A DNA stretch of 64,000 nucleotides, taken from positions 59,184,648 to 59,248,647 of the forward strand of contig CM018685.1 in NCBI GenBank assembly GCA_009363875.1, written 5' to 3'. This stretch comes from Mikania micrantha. Lineage: Eukaryota; Streptophyta; Magnoliopsida; Asterales; Asteraceae. Position numbers and translations under genes: made by a program. This document shows, piece after piece, positions 22,301 to 32,753 of this stretch; the stretch's first letter is position 1, and the number at the start of each line of letters is the position of its first letter. The notes below the pieces were generated by a model. The model saw nothing but the letters and a program-made list of their open reading frames with translations, was not told where the DNA came from and made no database searches.

Positions 22301-23520
22301 GCTGGTTTGGGCGAATAGGGGTCAGCCGCATGAGGGCTGGGCGAAGGAGGTCTCGGCCGAAAGTGGTTGGGTTTGAAGGTTGCTCATTCGGCCGAATGAG
22401 GTCCTAGCCTCATTCGTTGAGCTGATGACCTGGTCATTCGACAACCATAAGGAGAGCATGAGGGCAGCCACGATTTTAACTCAACAACTTGGGGATTTAA
22501 GTGGGTATTGTTCCCACATCAACCTAAGACACTATGGTGAAATTCCTATGGTTTCAGAAGGAGTTTAGGCCGGTTGAAATGGAGGGTTCGATCTAGGGTT
22601 TTCAAACCCTTAAAACCGAACAAAAACGTGGATTTTACCTCGAATCAGTCGGATGTAAGCTCAGATCCACTGTACTTTCGTGTTCTACGTGTTGCAAGGG
22701 TCGTTTTGACACCAAAAACACACGATTTCGTGAAGAATTGAGGAAGAAATCTTAGAGAGAGAGTGAGGTTTCTATAGAGAGAGAAGAGAGAGAAAGTGAC
22801 GGTGGAAGAGTTTTAGAGAGAGAATGAAGAGGTTAAATGAGGAAGAAGACTCATTCCGGGTTTTTATACCCCGGGTGAGTTCGGGTTCGTTTCGGTTGCT
22901 CGGTTTCGCGTAAAACGTCGGTTTCGTTTCGTTTTTCGTAACGAAACGTTACGGTTTTTAAAATAAAGTTTACAAATTTATAAAAGGTTGTGATTCCAAA
23001 TAAATTAACTAAATATCTTCTGATTATTTGAAAATTACGAAAATATTTAGTCTACTGTTTAATAATCGAATAGTACAGTCGTCGCGCGCATTCGTTCGAA
23101 TCGTCACCCGTACGAACACTGCGATAACTATACTTTTCAATATGGTTTTCTAATTATCGGATATCATTCAGAACGTTAAACTTTCAGATGTATTCGTACA
23201 GATCGTCACCTATACGAATAATCCGTCGATTTAGCATTCACATAACGACATCCGTTTTGTTTTGTTCTGTAAAGTCTCTCATACGTTTATACATAATAAA
23301 ATCCTAACAAATAATCACATGATGGTTCTGTATTGCCGGATAATTATCTGACTGATGAACCATGATTCTGAGTTTTGTTTCTGAAATAATTCTGAAACTG
23401 TACTATGATAACATAAAGTGATAATAATATATGAACAGCAACTGGTATGTGTACCTGGTTTACTGTTCATTTTACTGTACCGATCACTGTTTCGGTGACG
23501 TTTCCGGCACTGATGTTACA
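19378..23520 (-). mobile_element. Gypsy-family LTR within Chi-J
   Basis: Plus strand starts TGTCACACCCCGAGCC and ends CACTGATGTTACA, so it is a minus-strand LTR of the same long-LTR family as D and F, 4143 bp. It has a TATA box (22861-22869, minus), an intron-like segment (19747-21292, minus), and a roughly 250-bp duplication containing the CTATATATAAG block (about 19845-20230). A stretch rich in CGAATG and CCGAATG motifs lies at 22140-22440. No gene seen. Confidence 0.85.
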
Positions 23521-23920
23521 ACACATGTACATAAGGCCCATGTATTATTCGGCCCACATGAAACATAAAATCAATATATGAAATAATAGGTCATGGGATA
23601 ATATGCAAGTAATTACATATTAACTATGTTGCTACAAAGGTGATGTAATCGGTTAATGCATTTCACAAAAATATAAAACATTAAGTTCTACAAGGGTAGT
23701 TCATGGTTATTTATTTATTTTTTAACTACCTAATCAAGTCTACAAGAGCAACACATGAGATTTCAAACCACGCAACTAGGCTTGATACTTAGTAAACAAT
23801 AATGGGTTTCAAGTATACACGATGGGATAAGTTCAAAACAAAATTAAACATGAAACAAGTAACGAGGTATCTTAAGCTTAACCTAAATTGATTAAGTGTT
23901 AGTAAATCCCTCATAAGCGA

Positions 23921-24117
23921 ATATTTTGGATAAACTAATTTTTGTATATCATTGTAGATGGGTTAAGGGTGATTAATATTAGCAAACAATTATGTTTGAA
24001 AGTTTGAAGGTTTATATATGAACTAGTTGGGCAATGTAACTCGAAAAAAATCTGGGACCTCTTTTGTAAATTCCGCAAATTTGTTTAATATTTTGTTATG
24101 AGAATTGGGGTGTCACA
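23921..24117 (+). mobile_element. LTR-B, last 197 bp of 3' LTR
   Basis: From ATTTTGGATAAAC to GGGGTGTCACA, matching 3868-4056 with a few differences, including an 8-bp GTTTGAAA duplication. It abuts the copia extra ORF at 24118, so B was inserted in Cop-L. The left TSD lies outside the window. Confidence 0.8.
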
Positions 24118-24613
24118 CAAAAGTACCCTTCCTCATGCTTAGACAGTGAAGAAGTACATGAGCCAAAAACTTATACTGCAACAGTAACTTGACCTTCTTG
24201 ATTGAGTACAAATTATAGACACCAAAGTATCTAATCCTCATAAAACATCCCTTAATACACCTCTCAGGAATAAGAGTCATTCCTGCAGGTTCACCTCCAA
24301 ACTGTAAGACTCTCCTGATATCAGCTTCAGTAACTCTAATGGCTTGTCCAAGCACATTAGCCTCAATCACATAAGCATCATCAACTGTAATCAACCTAGC
24401 TGACTCCTAGAAACTCTGAATATTTGATCTGTAGATGTGACATGAGTTGGAGATAGCATAATAAATCGTCGATCGTCTCAAAAACTCAATCATCGGTTGA
24501 AACTCCTTGCCATTCTTTGTTGTCGGATCTAAATACGCACACACATTGTGTTTATCTTCAAAGGTAAGAGTTGCCATTTCTACAATAAAAAAAACAACAA
24601 TTAAAAAAATCAA
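24118..24613 (-). pseudogene. Cop-L extra ORF downstream of pol, broken
   Basis: Minus-strand reading starts near 24580 (MATLTFEDKHNVCAYL...) and continues through a TAG at about 24407, in place of Trp, into LITVDDAYVIEANVLGQAIRV..., until LTR-B cuts it at 24117. I recognise the general form (TFxDxHNxxAYL..., FLxxSxIxYA, VTExxIRRxLxF) as a protein often annotated with copia elements in Asteraceae; that is recollection. It sits in the position where SIRE-type elements carry an extra or env-like ORF. Its function is unknown. Confidence 0.65.
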
Positions 24614-25960
24614 AAATCAAAAGTTAAAAAAATAAAAAAAATTATAAGTATAGAAACCAGCGAACCCTCCCTGTGCCGAACCTAGATTAGACGAACCTCA
24701 CTACAAGACAAATCTGTTTAAATCACACGAACCTGTAAATGAACGAACCTCAAAAATACTGCGAACCTAGTGGTCAAACAAACCCTTGACCATATGAGGT
24801 TCGGTTCAATAATATGAAGAGGTTCGGCCCGAACCTATTAAGGTTAAACGAACCTTTTCAAATCAGCGAACCTGTTGTTCATTTACACGAACCTGTTCCA
24901 TTTTAAAAACAAAATTCAAATCTATGAATTAGATCAAACAAATTATATCCAAAGGTTCGCAATTCACAGATGAACAACTTTAATAAAAGCAATTTTTCTC
25001 AAAGTTAGATTTAACCAGATTTTAATCCAAAAGTATAGGTTCGACTATTCTCGATCTAAAAATCAAAAAATCTACAAATCTATCCGGTCAAACTCCAATC
25101 TATTTCCCTATTTAGAATCACAATACAAATGCGAAGCTAATGGTATATGGCAAAGAAACTCAAAGATCCAGAATCGAAAAAATCAAAATCAAGTTTGAAG
25201 GTTCATGAAAATGGTTCTGATGAAAGTGACTAAGCTCATTCACGAACCTCTGTATTTATACGAACATGTGAACAAACCTTATAAACGAACCTTCAACCAA
25301 ACCTGTTGAACGAACCTTTGACCAAACCTTTTGAACGAACCTTTGACCAGACCTGTCAAGCGAACCTTCAATCAAACTCGTTGAACGAACCTGTCAACAA
25401 ATCTATTGGACGAACCTATCAAGCAAACCTACTCACAAATCTATCAAGCGAACCTTCAAGCAAACCTTTTCAAAATCCAATTTTAATTAAAATTTCAAAC
25501 AAACCAATGTTTTAATGTTTCAGAGTCAAAACAAATAACCAAAAATTATTGATTTAACATCAAATAAAAACCAAAAATCTTTTTGTATTTTTCAAATTTT
25601 AGAACAAACACACTACAAATGTAATTAACCTAACCATGAAATATAAAACTAACTAAAACAATCACATACTTTTGTTGAGAAAGTTCCAGACATGAGATCA
25701 TATTGTATTACAATCATCAACACACCTGATTGAATTAATGAATATTTTTATCAGGAACTTACAATTCAAAGATAATTGTCAGTATATAAATCCTCTTTAA
25801 ATTTAATTACTTAGTTAAGATATCAATTGAAACAAAACCATCAAATACTTTATGTTCTCCATTTAGTTGAACACATCCATGTTTTGTGAATAATTAAATA
25901 AACAATAATATCCTTGAAACAATTTACATCAATCTTAACTAGCTTAATCATGCAAAAACA
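24614..25960 (-). mobile_element. Cop-L spacer between pol remnant and extra ORF
   Basis: AT-rich, no protein recognised. Two clusters of CGAACC/CGAACCT (24665-24900 and 25230-25470) recur at irregular spacing. RNase H should follow RT here but is absent, so the end near 25965 is a deletion or rearrangement point. Confidence 0.5.
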
Positions 25961-25964
25961 AAAT

Positions 25965-26880
25965 AGAATTTCTTTTGACTACAATCAGATGTGACACTTT
26001 AGGTTTTGATTGATATCTTGCACAGATACTTGTATCAAATACAATATCTGGTCTTGAGGCAGTCAAATACATCAAACTTCCAATAATTCCACGATAAAGG
26101 GTAGGATCAATCAAACCCCCTTAAGATCAGGCTCAATCCCGTGATTAGGCTGAATTGGCGTGGAAATTGGTTTTGTATCAAGCATGCTAAACCGTTTTAG
26201 CACATTTTGAATATACTTTGTCTGATGAATGAAAATTCCATTATCAGTTTGATCAATCTGTAAGCCCAGAAAAAATTTGATACCTGACATTGCACTCATC
26301 TCAAATTTATCAATCATCACCTCTTTGAACTCCAAACACATTTGTTCATCAGTATATCCAAAAATGATATCATCTACATAGATCTGAACAAGAAGAATGC
26401 CCTTGCCCTTTTCCCGAAAGAACAAAGTTTTGTCAATCTGACACCTATTGACCTGTGTTCAATAAGGTGAGTCGATAACGTATCATACCAGGCACGCAGA
26501 GCCTGATGAAGACCATACAATGCTTTGTCCAAAAGGAAAACCTGATCCCGATGGGGAGGATCCTCAAAGCCCGGTGGCTGACAAACATACACAGTTTCCT
26601 TCAAAGAGCCATACAGAAATGCAGATTTTACATCCAATTGAAAAACTTTAAACTTTTTGTGAGCATCAAAAGCAAGAAAAAGTGTAATTGCTTCCAGCCG
26701 CGCCATAGGTGCAAACACTTCATCATAATCAATTCCTTCAACTTGTCTAAAACCCTGAACCACTAAACGAGCTTTGTTTCTGACAATTACGCCTCTGTCA
26801 TCTCGTTTACATATCAGCACCCATCTAGTACCAATCTTTTTCTCTCCTTTTGGTAAATCTACTAAATGCCAACCTCCCAA
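25965..26880 (-). pseudogene. Cop-L reverse transcriptase part of pol, broken
   Basis: Reads from 26880 leftward: GTRWVLICKRD, ARLVVQGFRQVEGIDYDEVFAPMARLEAI, QLDVKSAFLYG (RT motif A), then a frameshift at about 26425 and IYVDDIIFG (active site, about 26380), SGIKFFLGLQI, and GSLMYLTASRPDIVF to about 25970. These are hallmark Ty1/copia RT motifs, closest in style to SIRE. The first part of RT lies across LTR-H (about 29175-29240). RNase H is missing. Confidence 0.9.
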
Positions 26881-28404
26881 CTTTTGTAACGACCGGTTTT
26901 AACGGTCACGTGTGTTTAATAAATAAACTTTATTATATTTTAAATTATGTTGTGGTAATAATAAATAACATTTGGGGTATTATAGTTAACTAGTAACTAA
27001 CTTGATTAGGTTGGTTAAATGAGTTAACTAGTTTAAAGCTTGAGGGGCCAAATTTGCCAAATGGGCAAAGTTGAATTAGAAGATGGATATGACCATTGAC
27101 TTGGTCAAAAATCCAGAAATTTCAAGTGTATGTGTGTGTTCTTACGTGAAGAAGCCAGAGAAAGTTGAAAAGAGGAGCTTCAAGCCCTAGTTCTAATTTC
27201 GTTGATTTTGTGGTCAAAATTCAAGATTGAAGCTTCTAAATCCATCCATAAGTGTTGCCTAACATCTAGTAAATGATTTTAGATCCTATCTTGATGTTAA
27301 TTGTGAGTTCTTGTGATGAACAAGTTTGGGGGTTAAGCTCAAATCTTGAAATTGGTTGTCTAAATGAGTTAGAAACCATGAGTAGATGGGTGATCAAGTA
27401 ACTAAACATCTAATTTGATTAGATGTCAATGATTATGAACATGGTTGTTTATGGGAGGTTTTAAGATGGCTGAAATTGATAAAAAAAACGAGTTAGTAAG
27501 TTATGCACATAAGGTGCTTGGTGAAATGCTTGAATCAAAAGAAATTATATGCTGAATATATAGAAAGAAATTATGTTGCTGCACTGTTATTGTAAAATTT
27601 GTATAAAATCATAGAAAAATCATGAGAAAATAAGCCTTATATGGTTGAAAAGCTATTTGAAAGGACTAGAATCCATCTTTTGACATGAAAAGCTGAAAAG
27701 AAACTTAAGATGGGTTAAAATGGCAATTATAGCAGCAACATCAAAAATTCAGCAACCTGAATTGAAAAAAAAATGAAGGTGATGGTCTGATTTTGTAAAT
27801 TGTGTATAAAATCAACCGTGTATCCGTTTGAGGCGTATTTTATATGCCTGGAAAGGTCTAAGAGTCTACTACAAACCATCTTTGAACATGAAGAGCTAAA
27901 ACATATTGTAAATGTGTCAAAAATGCTGATTACAGCAGCAACTCAGAAAGTTGCTTGCACAAAAATGAGATTTGAAAGTCAATGTTTTTAACATAAACAT
28001 GTGATTATAAGTAGTATCTTGACTTCTAAACACTAAATAGTGATAATTGAGATTCAAATTAGTTTGAATCAATATGTATATGTGTTGTGCGTATTGAAAC
28101 TAGTTGTATATATATGTGAATTGCAACTAGGTGTTGGTGGTGGAAGTCAAGCGACAAGCCATAAAAGTGGAAAAGAGGTTGTAGGAGGTGACCAACTATT
28201 TGAACAAGGTAAGTTACCCAACTTATTATAACATTACATATAAGTAGTAGAAAGAGTCTACTTGATTGTTGGTGTTTATATATTGATTGTGTATAACTTG
28301 ACTAATAAAACTAATTGAGTTAAAAGACCTATGAGAAGGCATTTTTAGTTTCAATATGAATGTTATGCTTGAATTGTATGTGTAATATAAATGGCATAAA
28401 ATTA

Positions 28405-28620
28405 GCCGGATGAGCCGGTAGATGAGTCATGACACCACATGAGTGTGGATAGCCGGATGAGCCGGTAAAATTGATCTATTGAACCACTAGAGAGTGGATA
28501 ACCGAATGAGTCGGTAGATAGTGTGATAAACCACTAGATTGTGGATAACCGGATGAGCCGGGAGTTAAATTGATAAAAACTCACTAGAGTGTGGGTAATT
28601 GAATGACTCAAAATAATGAA
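28405..28620 (+). repeat. Stem-loop array in LTR-H
   Basis: About 58-bp units alternate CCACA-TGAG-TGTGG (28435-28448), CCACT-AGAG-AGTGG (28484-28497), CCGG-ATGAG-CCGG, ACCGA-ATGAG-TCGGT (28501-28515) and a final TTGA-ATGAC-TCAA. Homologous to 2200-2457 of LTR-C. Confidence 0.75.
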
Positions 28621-28842
28621 AATAATTTGATGATTAACTAGAGGTGCTAGTAATGGAGTTGGAAATAGATCATATAATCCTATTTGTGAAAATGACCCGT
28701 TAAGGGAAATTAATGCACAATAGTGATTATGTGCAATTAGATGTTTGAAAATGATATATTATGATCTAAACATGATAAATATCCATTTGATATGTACGTG
28801 GATGTGTTAGAATGAGTTTTGGGAACTTTGGGGGTTGCTTAC

Positions 28843-28860
28843 TTAGTTCATATGAACTAA
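28843..28860 (+). other. Acceptor-proximal hairpin, LTR-H
   Basis: TTAGTTC-ATAT-GAACTAA, 7-bp stem, 26 bases before acceptor-like TTTACAG|GTC. Confidence 0.65.
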
Positions 28861-29173
28861 TTGTGAATTTATATGTGATGTTTACAGGTCAAAAATAGAT
28901 ATGCAACGGGCGATCAGATCGGACACGTTTTGGAGCGGAATCACTCGTTATGTTGGTTTTTTTTTGTGGTTGTAACTTAAATATATTATGTTTTGTTGAT
29001 ATGTGAATGTTAAACAAGTTTGTGTCGGTCTTTCAATGTGACAAGGTATAAAGGGTTGTTTATTGAGTTTTCAAACAAACCCTTGCAAAAAAAAATTTTA
29101 TGGGACCAAATTCCGCAACTATGTCCAAAACAAGTCTTTTATGATCCGTGTGGGATCAGGGTGTCTCAACTTT

Positions 29174-31150
29174 TGAAACTGATTCAATTCTTCTTGCATC
29201 ACCTCCACCCAGGCATGCTCACATAAAGCTTCAGTAACAGTCTTTGGCTCTATTTGTGAAATAAATGCCAAATGCATCCAGAGCTCTTGACTACCATGAG
29301 TTTTCTCTAACTCCACATACAAACTCTCCTCATTTGTGACTTGATTTCGTGTCTGTACTCCTGCAGTTGGATCTCCTATGATCTGAGCAATCGGATTATT
29401 AACATGAACACGTGTGACAGGCACTTGCGGTACACCCACATCATTATCCAAATTGGTAATATTCTGATCAGTGTCTTGATCGTGAGAAATAGCATCTTCA
29501 AAAACATCATTATCATCATCAGATGACCAATCATCATTAATTACTTCTGAAATGCCTTCCTCATGTGGTGTAGTAGTACCATCTTCCGAATGATGAGAAA
29601 TACCTTGTTCTTCATAATTCTGCAAATCATACAACATTTGTAAGGTTATTTCATCATCAGAAACAATTGGAGACATATTAAAAGACTCAAAAAATTTATT
29701 GTAATCAAAAAGCCAATCTGGTCCCTTTCCGTCTGGTATAGGTGTATGTCGTTGAACATCCACATGATACCATAATTCCACAACACCCGTACGTTTATTA
29801 AACACACGTTTGTTAGGAAGACTGTAGCCAAGAAAGAAACCCTCTTCAATTTAGAATTGAATTTTGAATCTTTCTTTAGCATTGTACACGGAGCCCCAAA
29901 AGGTTCCAAGTGTTCCAAATTAGGCTTTCGATTCTGTAGCAATTCATAACAAGTTTTATTATGTCTTTTAACAATCAAAACTCTGTTAAGAGTAAAACAA
30001 GCTGTAGAAACAGCTTCACTCCAAAAAGTAATGGGAAGTTTAGAATTAGCTAGCATTGTTCTCGCAGACTCAATCAAAGTCATGTTCTTTCTTTCAGCTA
30101 CACTATTCATCTGAGGCTCATACGGTGCACTGAACTGCTGCTGAATGTCTTTGGAATTACAAAATTCCTCCATTTGGTGATTCTTAAACTTAGTCCCATT
30201 ATCCGATTGAACACGTCTCACTCTCAACTTAAACAACTTCTCCAACCTATTTATCAACAACACAAAATTTTCATAAGTATCTGATTTATGCTTTAAAAAC
30301 ATGACCCATGAAAATCTTGAAAAGTCATCAGTCACAACAAAACAATAAGATTCACCACCTATACTTTTCACATTGATCGGTCCAAACAAATCCATGTGAA
30401 GAAGTTCAAGCGGCATATCAATAGAAAAGATTTTCTTTGTTTTGTGAGACTTCCTTTTCTGTTTACCCATTTTACATGACACACACACATCCGAAAGTTT
30501 AAAATGTTTAACTGGTACACCCTCAACTAAATGATTATGTACAAGATGATTCATCTTCCGAATATGAATATGTCCCAGACATGTTTCCACTTTATTCACT
30601 GTCTCCGCCTTCGCCAAGTCAAGCACATACAAATCCTTGCTCCGATTAGCTGTCATCAGAATCCACTCCTCAGAAATCTGAAATCCTTGCTTGAATACAT
30701 ACCACCTGTCTTTGTCGAACATCACTTTGTAACCTTTCTCACAAATATGTGAAACACTCAACAAATTGTTAGTTAATTTTTTGTAGAAATTAACATTATC
30801 AAATGAAACATTTCCATTTGTCAAACTACAAAACCCTGTAATTTGACCTCCTTCGTCTCCAGCAAAGTTCACATGACTTCCTTTTACCAACTTGAAATCT
30901 CTCAACAAATTCAACTCTCCAGTCATACGCCGGGAACATCCACTATCAACAATCCAACGATTATTGATATGGCCCATGGATGCAACCTGCACAATAAATT
31001 AAAACAATCTATTAGTATTCAAAAGGGATGACCCCCGCCATCTCAGCGTCGAGTCTCCCGGAATGGACCCCTTCCATTCTTTTGTGATGACCTACTCGAA
31101 TACCCATCATCACTTTTATCATCCTCTTTCCCAGACACTTCATCACCTGA
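29174..31150 (-). pseudogene. Cop-L gag end, protease, integrase and RT start, broken
   Basis: From 31150 leftward: the last gag segment, then protease (VDSGCSRRMTG near 30935), the GAG-pre-integrase zinc region (LGHIHIRKMNHL, CVSCKMGKQKR) and the integrase core (LLHMDLFGPINV, DDFSRFSWV, VQSDNGTKFKN, PQMNSVAERKN). A frameshift at about 29850 moves the reading to 29805-29174, an acidic linker ending in TEALCEHAWVEVMQEELNQFQKL, the usual start of copia RT. LTR-H follows. The order protease-integrase-RT marks Ty1/copia. LTR-D cuts the upstream end at 31151. Confidence 0.9.
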
Positions 31151-31939
31151 TGTAACATCTGTGCCGGAATCGTTACCGGAACAGTAAACTGTACAGTAAC
31201 TTGTACAGTAACTCAGATACACATTACGGGAAACTATGTTATGCTATTGATACATTTCTGATTAACATGAAACTATTAAACGATTGTCTGAATCTGACTT
31301 AAACCTTAGGGTTTAACAGTCAGAAACATGTCAGACGACACATTGTTGAAACATGAATAATTGATGTGATACTATTTTGTGTAAACGTATGTGAGGTTAA
31401 ACAAGACAAAACCTTAACGGTTATTATTATGGAATGCTAAACAGACGAATTATTCGTATAGGTGACGATCTGTACGAATGGTTCTGATAGTTTAATGTTC
31501 TGAAATAATGACTTAACAGTAGAAAACAAGAATCAGAAAGTCAAACCATCGACGTGTTCGTTGGAATGACGATTCGAACGAATACGCGCGATGGCGACGC
31601 GATCTGACGAAACGAAAACGAAAAACGATACGAACGATTATAAATTTAAGGAAATATAATATTTCCTATTTTACAATTTTGAAACTCATCATAAATAAAT
31701 TAAACTAAACTATTTTATTAATGCGCGAAACAAACAAACGAAACGCGAAAAATAATAAAACGCGACATATAAATTTATTTAAACGAAATTTAATTGAATT
31801 ATTAGAATTTCATAACATCCAAGCCGTTAAAAATAATCCTTTTTATATTTTTATTTTATTTACGAAAGACGCGCGTAACGACCGGATGCGCGACGAAAAC
31901 GCGAATAGAGCAACCGAAACGAACCCGAATACCCTCAGG

Positions 31940-31948
31940 GTATTTAAA
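31940..31948 (+). promoter_or_regulatory. TATA box, LTR-D
   Basis: GTATTTAAA about 790 bp from the LTR start, followed by TCACTCTCTCTCTAGCTCTC. Equivalent to the TATA boxes of the other long LTRs. Confidence 0.6.
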
Positions 31949-32389
31949 CACCAAGAAATGGCTTTTCTTTCATTTGTACACATCACTCTCTCTCTAGCTC
32001 TCATTTCCGTCACCTCTCTCTCTCTAAGCTCCCATTTTCTACCTTCAAGATCAAGCTCAAATCTCAACGAAACTTGGAGTTCTTGGTGTCCACGTGTAGC
32101 TACGATCATCCTCTACGTAGAAGTACAACCGATCTGAGTGTTTGCCAAGCCATTTTCGAGGTATGAAGCTTTGAAAGTCCGAAAAATAAGGGTTTTCATT
32201 ATCTTAATTAGCTTGTTCGAACACCACCTTTAAAACCGGCCCTAGGCCACCTTCGTTCGAACACCACGCCATCTTGGAACCTACTGTCATGAAAAGTGAA
32301 CCTCGGGAACAACCTGTGACTACTTGGTCTGATGTACAAGATGATGGAAAGCCAGGGTTTGCGGTTTAAGGTTGGCCGAACCCTCACCT

Positions 32390-32680
32390 TCAGGTGGCCG
32401 AACCTTTTCTAGGTTTTAGTTGGCCGAACCCTCCCAAGGGCGAACCAGCAGCGAACCTGGTACCCAGAGCCGAACCCTTGGTCCCCAACGAACCTTGTTG
32501 CACCCATGCACCAAACGAACCCTGCTGATTTCTCATGCTATAGCCGAACCTTGTTGGCCAAGCTTGGGGCCAGCCGGACCTTCCCATCGGCGAACCATTA
32601 CCGAACCTGCAAGTTGTGCCCCTGGATTCACGAACCATGGCTACACCATGTTACCCCACGAACCTGAAGGTTCGCTGGGC
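32390..32680 (+). repeat. CGAACC cluster, LTR-D
   Basis: CGAACC recurs about 13 times between the TATA box and the Gyp-E insertion site. Confidence 0.6.
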
Positions 32681-32753
32681 AGACTTGAGATGCCAGCGGC
32701 CCACTCAATGGGTCCATGATTAGCCGGCCCACTAGCATGTCGACGGCCCATCA

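Larger units (their letters stand above)
18736..23520 (-). mobile_element. Chi-J, chimeric gypsy-LTR/Cassandra element
   Basis: Flanked by the target duplication ACACA (18731-18735 and 23521-23525); the empty site is seen in the Gyp-A 5' LTR near 5472. Read on the minus strand: a 4143-bp gypsy LTR (23520 to 19378), GATTA of a gypsy leader, then Cassandra LTR from inside its 5' end, Cassandra PBS, 73-bp internal region, and a complete Cassandra LTR ending at 18736. The junction near 19373 shares ATT. Both outer ends are genuine LTR ends at the duplication, which suggests the hybrid integrated as one unit. A later rearrangement is less likely. Confidence 0.8.
17120..23920 (+). mobile_element. 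Gyp-A 3' LTR, split by Chi-J and truncated at its right end
   Basis: Starts TGTGACGACTAGTACCTG after the polypurine tract. The left part, 17120-18735, matches the 5' LTR from about 17570 on and has its own TATA box at 17898-17906. Chi-J occupies 18736-23520 with an ACACA duplication, and the LTR resumes at 23521. It stops at about 23920 (TCATAAGCGAAT), equivalent to about 5873 in the 5' LTR, so about 2 kb of its end are lost. It joins there to LTR-B with AAT shared at the junction. Confidence 0.85.
26885..29168 (+). mobile_element. LTR-H, complete 2.28-kb solo LTR
   Basis: Begins TGTAACGACCGG and ends GGATCAGGGTGTCTCA. The target duplication ACTTT lies at 26880-26884 and 29169-29173. The first bases form an inverted repeat (GACCG/CGGTC). 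It interrupts the copia pol between integrase and RT. It is related to LTR-C over its right 1.8 kb. An intron-like pair (CAAG|GTAAGT at 28208/28209, TTTACAG|GTC at 28887) and a stem-loop array lie in the right half. No internal region is present, so it is a solo LTR. No gene. Confidence 0.9.

Noticed and set aside
19378..23520. Independent insertion of a gypsy solo LTR into Cassandra
   Set aside because: No matching 5-bp duplication flanks the LTR itself (TAATC left, ACACA right), while ACACA matches the far Cassandra end.
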